NCBI RefSeq assembly: GCF_015864955.1
Contig: NZ_JADYWE010000001.1
Coordinates: 1,550,001-1,614,000, forward strand
Direction: 5' to 3'
DNA: 64,000 bases
DNA from: Salinibacterium sp. NK8237
Lineage (GTDB): Bacteria > Actinomycetota > Actinomycetes > Actinomycetales > Microbacteriaceae
This document shows positions 1 through 7,579 of this stretch, piece after piece. How positions within the stretch are numbered: position 1 is the stretch's first letter; every line of letters starts with the position of its first letter. A program made the position numbers and the translations under genes. The notes below the pieces were generated by a model, which saw only the letters and a list, made by a program, of their open reading frames with translations, was not told the origin of the DNA and made no database searches.

Positions 1-64
1 GTGCTGAACCGACTGCTGGTTGTTTCCAAGCTATGAGAGTGGGCTAGCGGGGAATATTGGGGCT

Positions 65-110
65 TTCCCTATACGCCGGTAGGGAACCCCCTACGTCGCG
101 CTACGGGTAG
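65..110. promoter_or_regulatory. Operator-like site A (TAGGGA inverted repeats)
   Basis: TTCCCTA at 65-71 faces TAGGGAA at 80-86, and TAGGGAA is followed at once by CCCCTACG (88-95), so TAGGG and CCCTA form a second short inverted repeat. A further CTACGGGTAG lies at 101-110. The same arrangement occurs at 3820-3852 and, more loosely, at 5802-5834. The site lies beyond the terminator of the E1-E2 operon, so it probably serves a leftward gene outside the window. Bases 1-60 show nothing else I can name. Assigning it to the LuxR-type regulator at 3936 is inference. Confidence 0.5.
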
Positions 111-121
111 ACAGAAAGAAA

Positions 122-159
122 CACCCCGAGCATGACGACAGTGCGTCACGCTCGGGGTG
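122..159 (-). terminator. Intrinsic terminator of the E1-E2 operon
   Basis: A 16-bp stem (122-137 with 144-159, one G.T pair) and a 6-base loop lie 30 bases past the E2 stop codon. On the minus strand the stem is followed by a T-rich tract (GTTTCTTTCTG), as expected for a rho-independent terminator of the leftward operon. Confidence 0.85.
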
Positions 160-188
160 CCGAGTGCTGAGGGTGATGTTGGTGCCGG

Positions 189-1490
189 TTAGACCAGCAT
201 TGAGAGTGGGTTCTCGATGTATTCCTTGAAGCGGGCCAGCCATTGGGCGGCGAGCACACCATCCACTGGTCGATGGTCAACCGAGACGGTGACCGTGACG
301 GTATTGCCGATGACAATCTCGTCGCCGTCAACAAGGGGAGCTCTCACTACGCCGGCGACAGCAACAATGCCCACTTGTGGCGGGTTGATGATCGCCGAGA
401 AGCTTTCGACCCCGTACTTGCCCAGGTTCGAGACTGCGAAGGAGCCGCCGACAAGTTCGTGTTGCTTGAGGGTTCCGTCGTTGGCGCGTTGCGCGAGGTC
501 ACGAACGCTCGATGAGATCTCAGTCAGCGACTTCGCGTCTGCGTCACGAATGAGGGGCGTAAACAGCCCACGCTCGCCCTGGATAGCCACGGCGACATCC
601 ACAGAATCGAGGTGTTTTACCGCTGTCGGCGTCCAGTTGACATTCATTTCTGGAACCGCTCGCAAGGTCAACGCCGTCGCTTTCACGAAGAAGTCATTGA
701 TCGATACGCGCACCGCAGAGCTCGTGTTGATGCGCTCTCGCAGGTCGAGCAACGCGTCAACGCGACACGTCACCGTCAGGTAAAAGTGCGGCACCGTTTG
801 CTTGCTCGCCGACAGAGCCGAAGCGATCGCTCTACGCATAGCCGTGTGCGGAACATCCACACCGCCATCGCTCGCTGACTGTGGTGCTTTCGGCGTGGCT
901 GGCGCTGCTGCCACGGGCGGCGCGACCGGGGGCGGAGTTGCGGATGCCACAGCCGGACTGCTCGCGATGGCTCGCTCGACATCCGCTCGCACAATGCGGC
1001 CCTCGGGCCCACTGCCGGAGAGCGCAGAGATTTCGACCCCGTGTTCAACGGCAAGACGACGAGCGAGAGGGGACGCGAAGAGTCGCGTTCCTCGATCAGT
1101 TTCGTCGGGGGCGATGGCGTCGTTCGTCGGCGCGGGAGCCGCCGCTGGCTGAGCGCTCGCTTCGGGCGCTGCTTCGGCAGCGGGCGCTGGAGCCGCGGCC
1201 GCAGCGAGCCCAAGCCCACTGAGAACCGCAGCCGGATCGCTGCCGTCTTCACCCGGATCGAGCAGGATGGCGATGGGTGCACCGATAGCGACGGAGTCCC
1301 CGGCTTCGGCCATGAGTTGCATCACAACACCGTCGGAATCCGCCTCGATGTCGACGTTGGCCTTGTCTGTCTCGACCGTGGCGAGAACATCGCCCGGCTT
1401 GATCGTGGCGCCAGCCGCGATTCCCCACTCGAGGAGTGTTGCTTCCTCAGCATCGGCGGAGATACCCGGCATGCGAAAAATGCTAGCCAT
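189..1490 (-). CDS. Dihydrolipoamide acyltransferase (E2) of a 2-oxoacid dehydrogenase complex
   Basis: This 433-residue E2 core enzyme transfers the acyl group made by E1 to CoA through a swinging lipoyl arm. An N-terminal lipoyl domain carries the ETDKA motif with the lipoylated Lys at 43. An Ala/Pro-rich linker follows, then a peripheral subunit-binding domain (about 136-170) and a C-terminal catalytic domain ending with the DHRPVDG active-site motif. There is a single lipoyl domain. The start codon overlaps the stop of the E1 gene by one base (TAATG), so the two are translationally coupled. No E3 (lipoamide dehydrogenase) gene lies beside it, so E3 must come from elsewhere. The substrate (pyruvate, acetoin or a branched-chain oxoacid) cannot be fixed from sequence. 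Confidence 0.93.
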   Translation of the reverse strand: MASIFRMPGISADAEEATLLEWGIAAGATIKPGDVLATVETDKANVDIEADSDGVVMQLMAEAGDSVAIGAPIAILLDPGEDGSDPAAVLSGLGLAAAAAPAPAAEAAPEASAQPAAAPAPTNDAIAPDETDRGTRLFASPLARRLAVEHGVEISALSGSGPEGRIVRADVERAIASSPAVASATPPPVAPPVAAAPATPKAPQSASDGGVDVPHTAMRRAIASALSASKQTVPHFYLTVTCRVDALLDLRERINTSSAVRVSINDFFVKATALTLRAVPEMNVNWTPTAVKHLDSVDVAVAIQGERGLFTPLIRDADAKSLTEISSSVRDLAQRANDGTLKQHELVGGSFAVSNLGKYGVESFSAIINPPQVGIVAVAGVVRAPLVDGDEIVIGNTVTVTVSVDHRPVDGVLAAQWLARFKEYIENPLSMLV

Positions 1491-3700
1491 TAGTTGGCCC
1501 CCTCTGGGCTCGCGTCACTATTCGTCAGCCCGACGATCTGCCGCATGCTGGCGGCAACATCATCGACGTTGGCGAGCGCGGCAGCTTCGAGGATGCGGCT
1601 GATGCTCGGTGACGATTCTGAGCCAGTGACTCGTTCGATTGGGGCATCCAACCAGTCAAAGTAGCGGCGCTGAATTTCGTCGCTCAGCCAGGCGCCGTAG
1701 GAGGTTCCGCGGGAGCCTTGCTCGACGATCATGACGCGGTTGGTTTTCTTGATGCTCTCGCCGATCGTCGCCCAGTCGATGCTCGCGGGGTCAAGCCAGC
1801 GGAGGTCGACAACTTCAGCGTCGACTCCCGACTTGTCGGCGGCATCCAGCGACTCTTGCACCATCGACAGGTACGTCAGCACGGTCACTTCTGCACCTTC
1901 ACGGCGAATCGCGGCAGAGCCAATCGGGATGCGGAAGTCGAGGTCGTCAACGGGGATGTCGCCGAAGGTCTTGTACAGATCGGCATCGTGTTCGAGCATC
2001 GCCACCGGGTCGTTGCAGGCCAACGCTGTGTTCATCATTCCGATGTAGTCCAGGGGCGTGGATGGCGCGGCGATCCGCCAGCCGACCGACGATGCCATCG
2101 CACCAGCCGGATCCATGGAGTGCTGTGATCCGTACCCGGTTCGCGTGCCCACCTTGATGCGCATGACGAGGTTCATGTCGTGCTTGCCGCCGAACATGTG
2201 GCGCGCTTTGCCGATCTGGTTGAAGACTTGGTCGGCGGCAACCCAGAGGAAGTCGGCATACATGAGTTCCACGACAGGAACGTACCGACCGTCGAGGGCA
2301 AGGCCTCCGGCGAGTCCGGTGAAAGCTGCCTCGCTGATGGGGGTGCCGAGCACGCGGTCGGGAAAGAGTTGCTTGAGGCCGCGGGTTGCACCGCGCGGTC
2401 CACCGTTGAGCTTGTGCACATCTTCGCCGAGCACCACGATGGCCGGGTTCTGGTCCATGCGTCGCGCCATGACGTCGGCGACGACGTCGACGAATTTGCG
2501 CGACTCTGTCTTGCCTTCGAAGTCGGCGGCTTCTTTGTAGTCGCTCGAGTCGAGCTCAGCGAGGTCGCTGCGAATGCCTTCGTTGATGGTGGCCGGGTCT
2601 GGCCAGAGTTCGGGGCGGATGCGCTGTGTTCCGCCGCCAGCCGGGTTGGGCTCGAGCAGCGACGATGAAGCGACGCTCATGGCCTTCTTGGCACGGGCCC
2701 GCAGTTGGCTAATCTCCTCCTCGGTCATGATCTTGCGACGGATTAGGTTAGCTTCGAGCATCTTGAGCGGGTCGCGTTCGCGCCACTCTTGCTCTTCAGT
2801 CTTCTCGCGGTAGCCGAACGCGCTGCCAGCGATCGGACCGTTCTGGTGGAAGTAGCGGTAGACGTTCGCTTCGATCATGGTCGGCCCGCCACCGGCGCGC
2901 ATATGGGCGACCGCCTGTTCCATCGCGAGGTGAACGGCGAGCGGGTCCATACCGTCAACTTGCCAGCTGGGGATATTGAAACCGAGAGCGCGAGCGGAGA
3001 GACGCGGCTCCCCTGTTGACTCTTCGACCGTCGTCGAGACCGCGTACTGGTTGTTCTCCACGAAGAAGCACACCGGCAGGTCCCACGCTGAGGCGAGGTT
3101 GAGCGTTTCGAGAACGGAGCCGATGTTCATGGCGCCGTCACCGAAGTAGGTGACAGAGACAGCATCCGTGTCTGAGTGCTTGCCAGCCCAGGCGAATCCG
3201 GCGGCAAAGGGCACAGCGCCACCGACGATCGCGTTCGTGCCGAGTGCGCCAGCTTCTTTCCACTGGAGGTGCATCGAGCCACCGCGGCCTCCGCAGTAAC
3301 CGGAGGCGAGACCACAGATTTCGGCGAGCGCCCGTTCGAGAATGGTTTGCACGTCGTCGGAGAACTCGGCTTGAGGATCGAGCCCGTCGGGAGCTACGAA
3401 GCCAAAGGCCTTCGAGAGGAACTGGTGGTGCCCGCGGTGCGAGCCGTTAATCTGGTCTGCCTGCTGCAGCGCGATGATTGAACCGACGGCTCCGCCCTCT
3501 TGACCGATGCTGGAGTGGGCCGGCCCATTTACAAGTTTCTGTCCGGCAAGATCAAGCACGGTTTCTTCAAAGGCGCGGATCAGATGCGCTTGCGCAATCA
3601 TGTTTCCCAGCAGTGCTGGGTCCGCTGCGTCCCAGTCCTTGCGTGTGGTTCGAATTTCGACCCACGGCGAGGCGGGCAATAGGTTCTTGGTACTAGGCAT
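1490..3700 (-). CDS. 2-oxoacid dehydrogenase E1, fused alpha and beta subunits
   Basis: This thiamine-diphosphate-dependent decarboxylating E1 has 736 residues because the alpha and beta subunits are fused. The alpha half (about 1-370) has the ThDP motif beginning GDGAMN and ending with the ENNQYAVST segment. The beta half (about 400-725) has the GEDVHKLNGG, EAAFTGLAGGLAL and ARHMFGGKHD segments typical of E1-beta. It heads the leftward E1-E2 operon, and the E2 gene starts within its stop codon. A shared operator-like motif lies 120-150 bases upstream, toward the divergent hybrid regulator. The family includes pyruvate, acetoin and branched-chain oxoacid dehydrogenases; I infer induction by the neighbouring regulator. 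The fusion is unusual compared with the common separate-subunit form but is known in actinobacteria. Confidence 0.9.
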   Translation of the reverse strand: MPSTKNLLPASPWVEIRTTRKDWDAADPALLGNMIAQAHLIRAFEETVLDLAGQKLVNGPAHSSIGQEGGAVGSIIALQQADQINGSHRGHHQFLSKAFGFVAPDGLDPQAEFSDDVQTILERALAEICGLASGYCGGRGGSMHLQWKEAGALGTNAIVGGAVPFAAGFAWAGKHSDTDAVSVTYFGDGAMNIGSVLETLNLASAWDLPVCFFVENNQYAVSTTVEESTGEPRLSARALGFNIPSWQVDGMDPLAVHLAMEQAVAHMRAGGGPTMIEANVYRYFHQNGPIAGSAFGYREKTEEQEWRERDPLKMLEANLIRRKIMTEEEISQLRARAKKAMSVASSSLLEPNPAGGGTQRIRPELWPDPATINEGIRSDLAELDSSDYKEAADFEGKTESRKFVDVVADVMARRMDQNPAIVVLGEDVHKLNGGPRGATRGLKQLFPDRVLGTPISEAAFTGLAGGLALDGRYVPVVELMYADFLWVAADQVFNQIGKARHMFGGKHDMNLVMRIKVGTRTGYGSQHSMDPAGAMASSVGWRIAAPSTPLDYIGMMNTALACNDPVAMLEHDADLYKTFGDIPVDDLDFRIPIGSAAIRREGAEVTVLTYLSMVQESLDAADKSGVDAEVVDLRWLDPASIDWATIGESIKKTNRVMIVEQGSRGTSYGAWLSDEIQRRYFDWLDAPIERVTGSESSPSISRILEAAALANVDDVAASMRQIVGLTNSDASPEGAN

Positions 3701-3819
3701 CGATCCCTCGTTCGGTTTCGCCCTGGGCCGTTCAAGAATTCAACAGTGAGTTCTCAACGCTGAGTCAGAGTGTCTGTGGTGCAACGCTACCCACCCCCAT
3801 GCTGGCTCAAAATAAGGAC

Positions 3820-3852
3820 TTCCCCTAGGCCACGGGTAGGGAAGCCCCTACG
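3820..3852. promoter_or_regulatory. Operator-like site B in the divergent promoter region
   Basis: TTCCCCTA (3820-3827) faces TAGGGAA (3837-3843), followed by CCCCTACG (3845-3852). Spacing and order are nearly identical to site A. It sits between the E1 gene (start 3700) and the hybrid regulator gene (start 3936), about 85-115 bases upstream of the latter, so one protein bound here could control both directions. The rest of 3701-3935 shows only a clear GGAGG ribosome-binding site (3921-3925). Confidence 0.55.
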
Positions 3853-3935
3853 TGAAGCACTTAAGGTTCCCTCACGAGTGCGCACATATATGCAAATGAT
3901 CTAGTGTTTGGTGCAGTCAAGGAGGACTGTGAACA

Positions 3936-5774
3936 ATGCGAAGTGAAACCCGAATTCTTTCTGCTGTTCCCGAACGCTCGATCGTGCGCGCCATTGAGAC
4001 GCCCATGTCGACGGTCTCGACCCTCGCCCGCGACCTGGCCGGGCGCTTCGAGCTCGCCCCACTGCTCGAAAGAATCTTGGGGCACGCGACCTCGTTGCTC
4101 GGCTGCGATTCCGGCTCCATTTCGCTTGTCGATGAGTCGCGCGGCACCTACACCAAGCAAATTGACTTTGGAGTGGGATGCCAAGAAGGGCAAACCTTCT
4201 CTCTCGCGGAAGGCGTGACGGGTCGTGTCGTTCGCGCCCGCACCACCGTGATGTTCTCGACCTACTCCACCGTGGGATCGAGCCACATTTCTTCGGAAGA
4301 TCCACGCTGGGATTGCGCCGTCATCGGCGTCCCCATTTTCTGGGAAGACAAGATCGTCGGCACGTGTGTCATCTTCGCGGCAGACCGCGACCGTGTCTTC
4401 ACGAAAGACGACGCCAAGATCGCCGAGGTCTTTGCCAACCACGCCGCAATCGCGCTTGCCAACGCCGAACTCCACGCCAAGGCATCCGAACGGGAACGCG
4501 AAAGTGCGATCGCCTCCGAGCGCGAACGCGCCGTACGCGAAGTGCACGAAACTATCGGCCGTTCGCTCGGCGAACTACTTCAGCGACTCGACGACGTCAG
4601 CTCGAGCCTCGACAGCCAGAGCCCGGCGACCCCACATATCCATGCCGTGCGTACGATCGCGCACGACACCCTGGCCGAAACCCGCCGCACCGCGCAGGGC
4701 TTGGGACCGGCATCCCTCGAGGGCAGAAGTCTGCAAGCAGCGCTTCAAGCGGAACTGGCCTGGGTCGAATCAATGACGGCCGCCCAAACGCAGCTCACCG
4801 TCATCGGCACCGAACGCGACACTGGTCCCGAAGTCGAGCACCAACTCTTCAAGATCGCCCAAGAAGCCCTCAGCAACGTGGTCTCGCACGCCCGAGCATC
4901 CACCGTGCGAGTCGGTTTGGTGTACAGCGAGGGCCGCTCCGAAGTGCTCATCGAAGACAACGGTCGTGGGTTCGACCTTGCCGAAGCCCACGGTGACCAT
5001 TCCTCGCTGCCCTCCGGCTGTCTTGGGCTGCACGGCATGACCTCCCGCGCCCTGCACCTCTCCGGCGAACTCATCCTCGAGCCCATCGTTGGTTGGGGCA
5101 CGAAAGTGCACGCGATCATCCCCGACCGCAGCGCCCTGCCCGACCGGATCGACCGCCCGCAGTGGAAGATCGTCATCGCCAACGACCAAACCCTTATCAA
5201 TGCCGGCCTCATCCGCATCATCAACACCAACGAGCCCTCGATTCAGGTGGCTGCGGTCGTCGACTCCACCGCGCAACTGCTCGATGCTTACGGGGTCTTC
5301 ACTCCGGATGTCTTGCTCGTCGACCTCGAAATGATCCACAACGACAGCGCCGGGTCGCTTGCCGCCATTCGCGAGCAGGCTCCCGAGATTGCCATCGTCG
5401 TGCTCACCGACAACCCCAGCGTCGAACAGATTCGTGCCGCGAAGGCAGCAGGAGCTCGGGGCTACATCAACAGCAAGTCGAGCGCAGACACGATCATCCG
5501 CATCCTCGTCGCCGCCAGCCAGGGTCAAACGCTCATGGAGAGCGACATGTTCGACCACCTTACGGACACCATCGAACAAGACCCCAACGCCGAACACTTG
5601 ACTGCCCGCGAACTCGAAGTACGCGAAATGGTGGCGCTGGGCATGGCAGACAAACAGATCGCCACCTCGCTCGGCATCTCCGCCAAAACGGTGGAAAAGC
5701 ATGTCGGCTCGCTCCTGCGCAAGACAGGAGCCCGCAACCGCACCATGCTCGTCAGCATGGATCCCGCTCGCTAG
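3936..5774 (+). CDS. One-polypeptide two-component system: GAF-histidine kinase-receiver-LuxR HTH
   Basis: This 612-residue soluble protein holds a complete signalling chain. A GAF sensor domain spans about 30-175 and is followed by a short charged helix. A HisKA_3-type dimerization segment has His204 in REVHETIG. A NarX-like ATPase domain (about 285-390) has QEALSNVVSHA, EDNGRGFD and GWGTKV. A receiver (about 408-525) has phospho-acceptor Asp463, Thr491 and Lys514. A LuxR/NarL HTH (about 540-605) has LTARELEV and KTVEKHV. There is no membrane segment, so the signal is probably cytoplasmic. The first acidic-pair position of the receiver reads ND rather than DD. Kinase and regulator are normally separate proteins. 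Placement between two operons with the same operator motif suggests it controls both. The ligand is unknown. Confidence 0.9.
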   Translation: MRSETRILSAVPERSIVRAIETPMSTVSTLARDLAGRFELAPLLERILGHATSLLGCDSGSISLVDESRGTYTKQIDFGVGCQEGQTFSLAEGVTGRVVRARTTVMFSTYSTVGSSHISSEDPRWDCAVIGVPIFWEDKIVGTCVIFAADRDRVFTKDDAKIAEVFANHAAIALANAELHAKASERERESAIASERERAVREVHETIGRSLGELLQRLDDVSSSLDSQSPATPHIHAVRTIAHDTLAETRRTAQGLGPASLEGRSLQAALQAELAWVESMTAAQTQLTVIGTERDTGPEVEHQLFKIAQEALSNVVSHARASTVRVGLVYSEGRSEVLIEDNGRGFDLAEAHGDHSSLPSGCLGLHGMTSRALHLSGELILEPIVGWGTKVHAIIPDRSALPDRIDRPQWKIVIANDQTLINAGLIRIINTNEPSIQVAAVVDSTAQLLDAYGVFTPDVLLVDLEMIHNDSAGSLAAIREQAPEIAIVVLTDNPSVEQIRAAKAAGARGYINSKSSADTIIRILVAASQGQTLMESDMFDHLTDTIEQDPNAEHLTARELEVREMVALGMADKQIATSLGISAKTVEKHVGSLLRKTGARNRTMLVSMDPAR

Positions 5775-5801
5775 CACCACGCCCCGCTGACCCGGGGCAT
5801 A

Positions 5802-5834
5802 GGAGATTCCCCTACCGGGAGGGAGGGAGAATCC
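5802..5834. promoter_or_regulatory. Operator-like site C upstream of the aldolase operon
   Basis: TAGGAGATTCCCCTACC (5800-5816) and GGGAGAATCC (5825-5834) repeat the TTCCCCTA/TAGGGA elements of sites A and B, with looser symmetry. It ends about 60 bases before the aldolase GTG start, a normal place for activator or repressor binding. A match on the reverse strand reads CGGTAGGGGAATCTCC. Confidence 0.45.
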
Positions 5835-5894
5835 TTATATCGTCACCCCCTCCGTCAGGCATAGCGTGAAGCCAGCTAAGACAAGGGAGTTGCA

Positions 5895-6755
5895 GTGAGC
5901 GTTGTATCTGTTTCAGAAATCGTGGACCGAGCCTTTGAGGAGCGATTCGGCGTACCGGCGATCAACGTCTTCAATGACCTCACCATGGAGAGTGTTCTCC
6001 GGGGTGCCGTTCAAGCCTCGTCACCACTCATCGTGCAGACGTCAGTCAAGACCGTGCGCAGCATTGGTCCCGAAATTCTTGCCAGCATGTGGAAGTCAAT
6101 GACAGCGGGAATCACCGTTCCGGTCTCGCTGCACCTCGACCACTGCCCCGACCGAGAGCTGCTGAGCACCTGCCTCACGTTGGGCTGGAACTCGGTGCAC
6201 TTCGATGCCTCCGCCATGCCCGTGGCCGAAAACCAGCGCCAGACCATCGAAGTAGTACGCGAAGCCCGCGAGTATGGGGCGAGCGTTGAGGGCGAGATCG
6301 AAGCCATCACGGGCGTCGAAGACGGGCACGGCTCCGACGACATCTCGTCGCAGCATCCACTTCAGGCTTCGTTGGATTTTATTGAGGCCACCGGCGTCGA
6401 CGTGTTCGCCCCCTCCATCGGCAATGCGCACGGAACCTACCTCTCTGAGCCGGTTATCGACTTCAACCGCGTCACCGAAATTGTGACCCGTCACCCCATC
6501 CCGATCGCCCTTCATGGCGGCAGCGGACTCTCGGCAGAACAGTTCACCGAACTGATCGCTCGCGGCTGCGCCAAGGTCAACATTTCGACTGCCCTCAAAG
6601 AGATCTACATGAAGTCGAGCCTGGCTTTTCTGGAGGATGCGGCTGCCGCCAACAAGTGGGACCCGCCGTCGCTGTTCGCCAGCACCTCCGCTGACGTTGT
6701 CGACCTCGTGCTTGACCTCACCACCCAGTTCGGCTCCGCCGGAAAGGCCTGGTAG
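5895..6755 (+). CDS. Class II (metal-dependent) ketose-bisphosphate aldolase family protein
   Basis: The 286-residue protein matches the FbaA/GatY/KbaY class II aldolases that cleave ketose (bis)phosphates to dihydroxyacetone phosphate and an aldehyde. Visible family features are PAINVFND near the N-terminus, the zinc-binding HLDHC, the GEIEAITGVEDG segment, IGNAHGTY and the phosphate-binding HGGSGLS. It starts with GTG after an AAGGGAG ribosome-binding site. It is first in a tight operon with a HAD hydrolase, a dihydroxyacetone kinase and a VOC protein, so its in vivo substrate may be an unusual ketose rather than fructose-1,6-bisphosphate. Substrate choice is inference. Confidence 0.88.
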   Translation: MSVVSVSEIVDRAFEERFGVPAINVFNDLTMESVLRGAVQASSPLIVQTSVKTVRSIGPEILASMWKSMTAGITVPVSLHLDHCPDRELLSTCLTLGWNSVHFDASAMPVAENQRQTIEVVREAREYGASVEGEIEAITGVEDGHGSDDISSQHPLQASLDFIEATGVDVFAPSIGNAHGTYLSEPVIDFNRVTEIVTRHPIPIALHGGSGLSAEQFTELIARGCAKVNISTALKEIYMKSSLAFLEDAAAANKWDPPSLFASTSADVVDLVLDLTTQFGSAGKAW

Positions 6756-6759
6756 TCAG

Positions 6760-7548
6760 ATGCCCGCCCTCATTTTCGATTGCGACGGAGTGCTCGCCGA
6801 CACCGAAGTTGATGGCCACCTGCGCGCCTTCAATGAGATGTTCACCCAGCTCGGGGTTCCCGTGCAGTGGAGCCTTGACGACTACGCCGAGAAGGTGCGC
6901 ATCGGCGGCGGCAAAGAACGACTTGCCAGCCTGTTTTCCGATCCTGTCGGTGCCGAACTAGGCATTGACGAGGATGCCCGGGCCGAGACCGTTGCGCTCT
7001 GGCACCGCACCAAAACGGAAATCTACACTCGCCTTGTCAGCGACGGGCTCATGCCCGCTCGCCCCGGAATCGCCCGCATCGTTGCCGAAGCGCACGCCGC
7101 TGGCTGGACGCTGGCGATGGCATCAACCTCGGCTGAAGCATCCGTTCGCGCGGTGCTCGAACACGCGGTCGGCGTCGAACAAGCGAAGGCGTTTCGCATC
7201 TTCGCCGGCGATGCCGTCACGAACAAGAAACCCTCCCCCGACATCTACTTGCTTGCGCTCGATGAGCTAGGAATCAGCGCCGACGATGCCGTTGTCATCG
7301 AAGACAGCGAGAACGGGATGCGGGCGGCCAACGCCGCGCACCTGCGCACGATCGTGACTACGAGCACTCTCACTCACGACGAAAACTTCGACGGAGCTTC
7401 GCTCGTCGTCACTTGTCTCGGGTCGACCGCCGATGGCGTTGAGCTCGAGATTGCTTCTGATCCGTTCACCATCGCACCACGCGGAGAAGTGCAGCTCACC
7501 CACATCCAGAAAGTACTCGCAGAACCGCTCCTTCATCGCGGAGCTTAG
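6760..7548 (+). CDS. HAD-superfamily phosphatase/phosphomutase (CbbY/GPH type)
   Basis: A 262-residue HAD hydrolase. Motif I is FDCDGVLADT, with nucleophile and acid/base Asp in DCDGV. Motif II is in MASTS, motif III is the Lys in NKKPSPDIY, and motif IV is VVIEDSENGM. An alpha-helical C1 cap follows motif I. The ATG chosen starts 4 bases after the aldolase stop; a longer frame exists but would overlap the aldolase gene. Enzymes of this type dephosphorylate or isomerize small sugar phosphates, which fits an operon that handles a C3 ketose. The exact substrate is not visible. Confidence 0.87.
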   Translation: MPALIFDCDGVLADTEVDGHLRAFNEMFTQLGVPVQWSLDDYAEKVRIGGGKERLASLFSDPVGAELGIDEDARAETVALWHRTKTEIYTRLVSDGLMPARPGIARIVAEAHAAGWTLAMASTSAEASVRAVLEHAVGVEQAKAFRIFAGDAVTNKKPSPDIYLLALDELGISADDAVVIEDSENGMRAANAAHLRTIVTTSTLTHDENFDGASLVVTCLGSTADGVELEIASDPFTIAPRGEVQLTHIQKVLAEPLLHRGA

Positions 7549-7579
7549 ACAACGACGTCACACCAGCAGGAGGTTTTCC

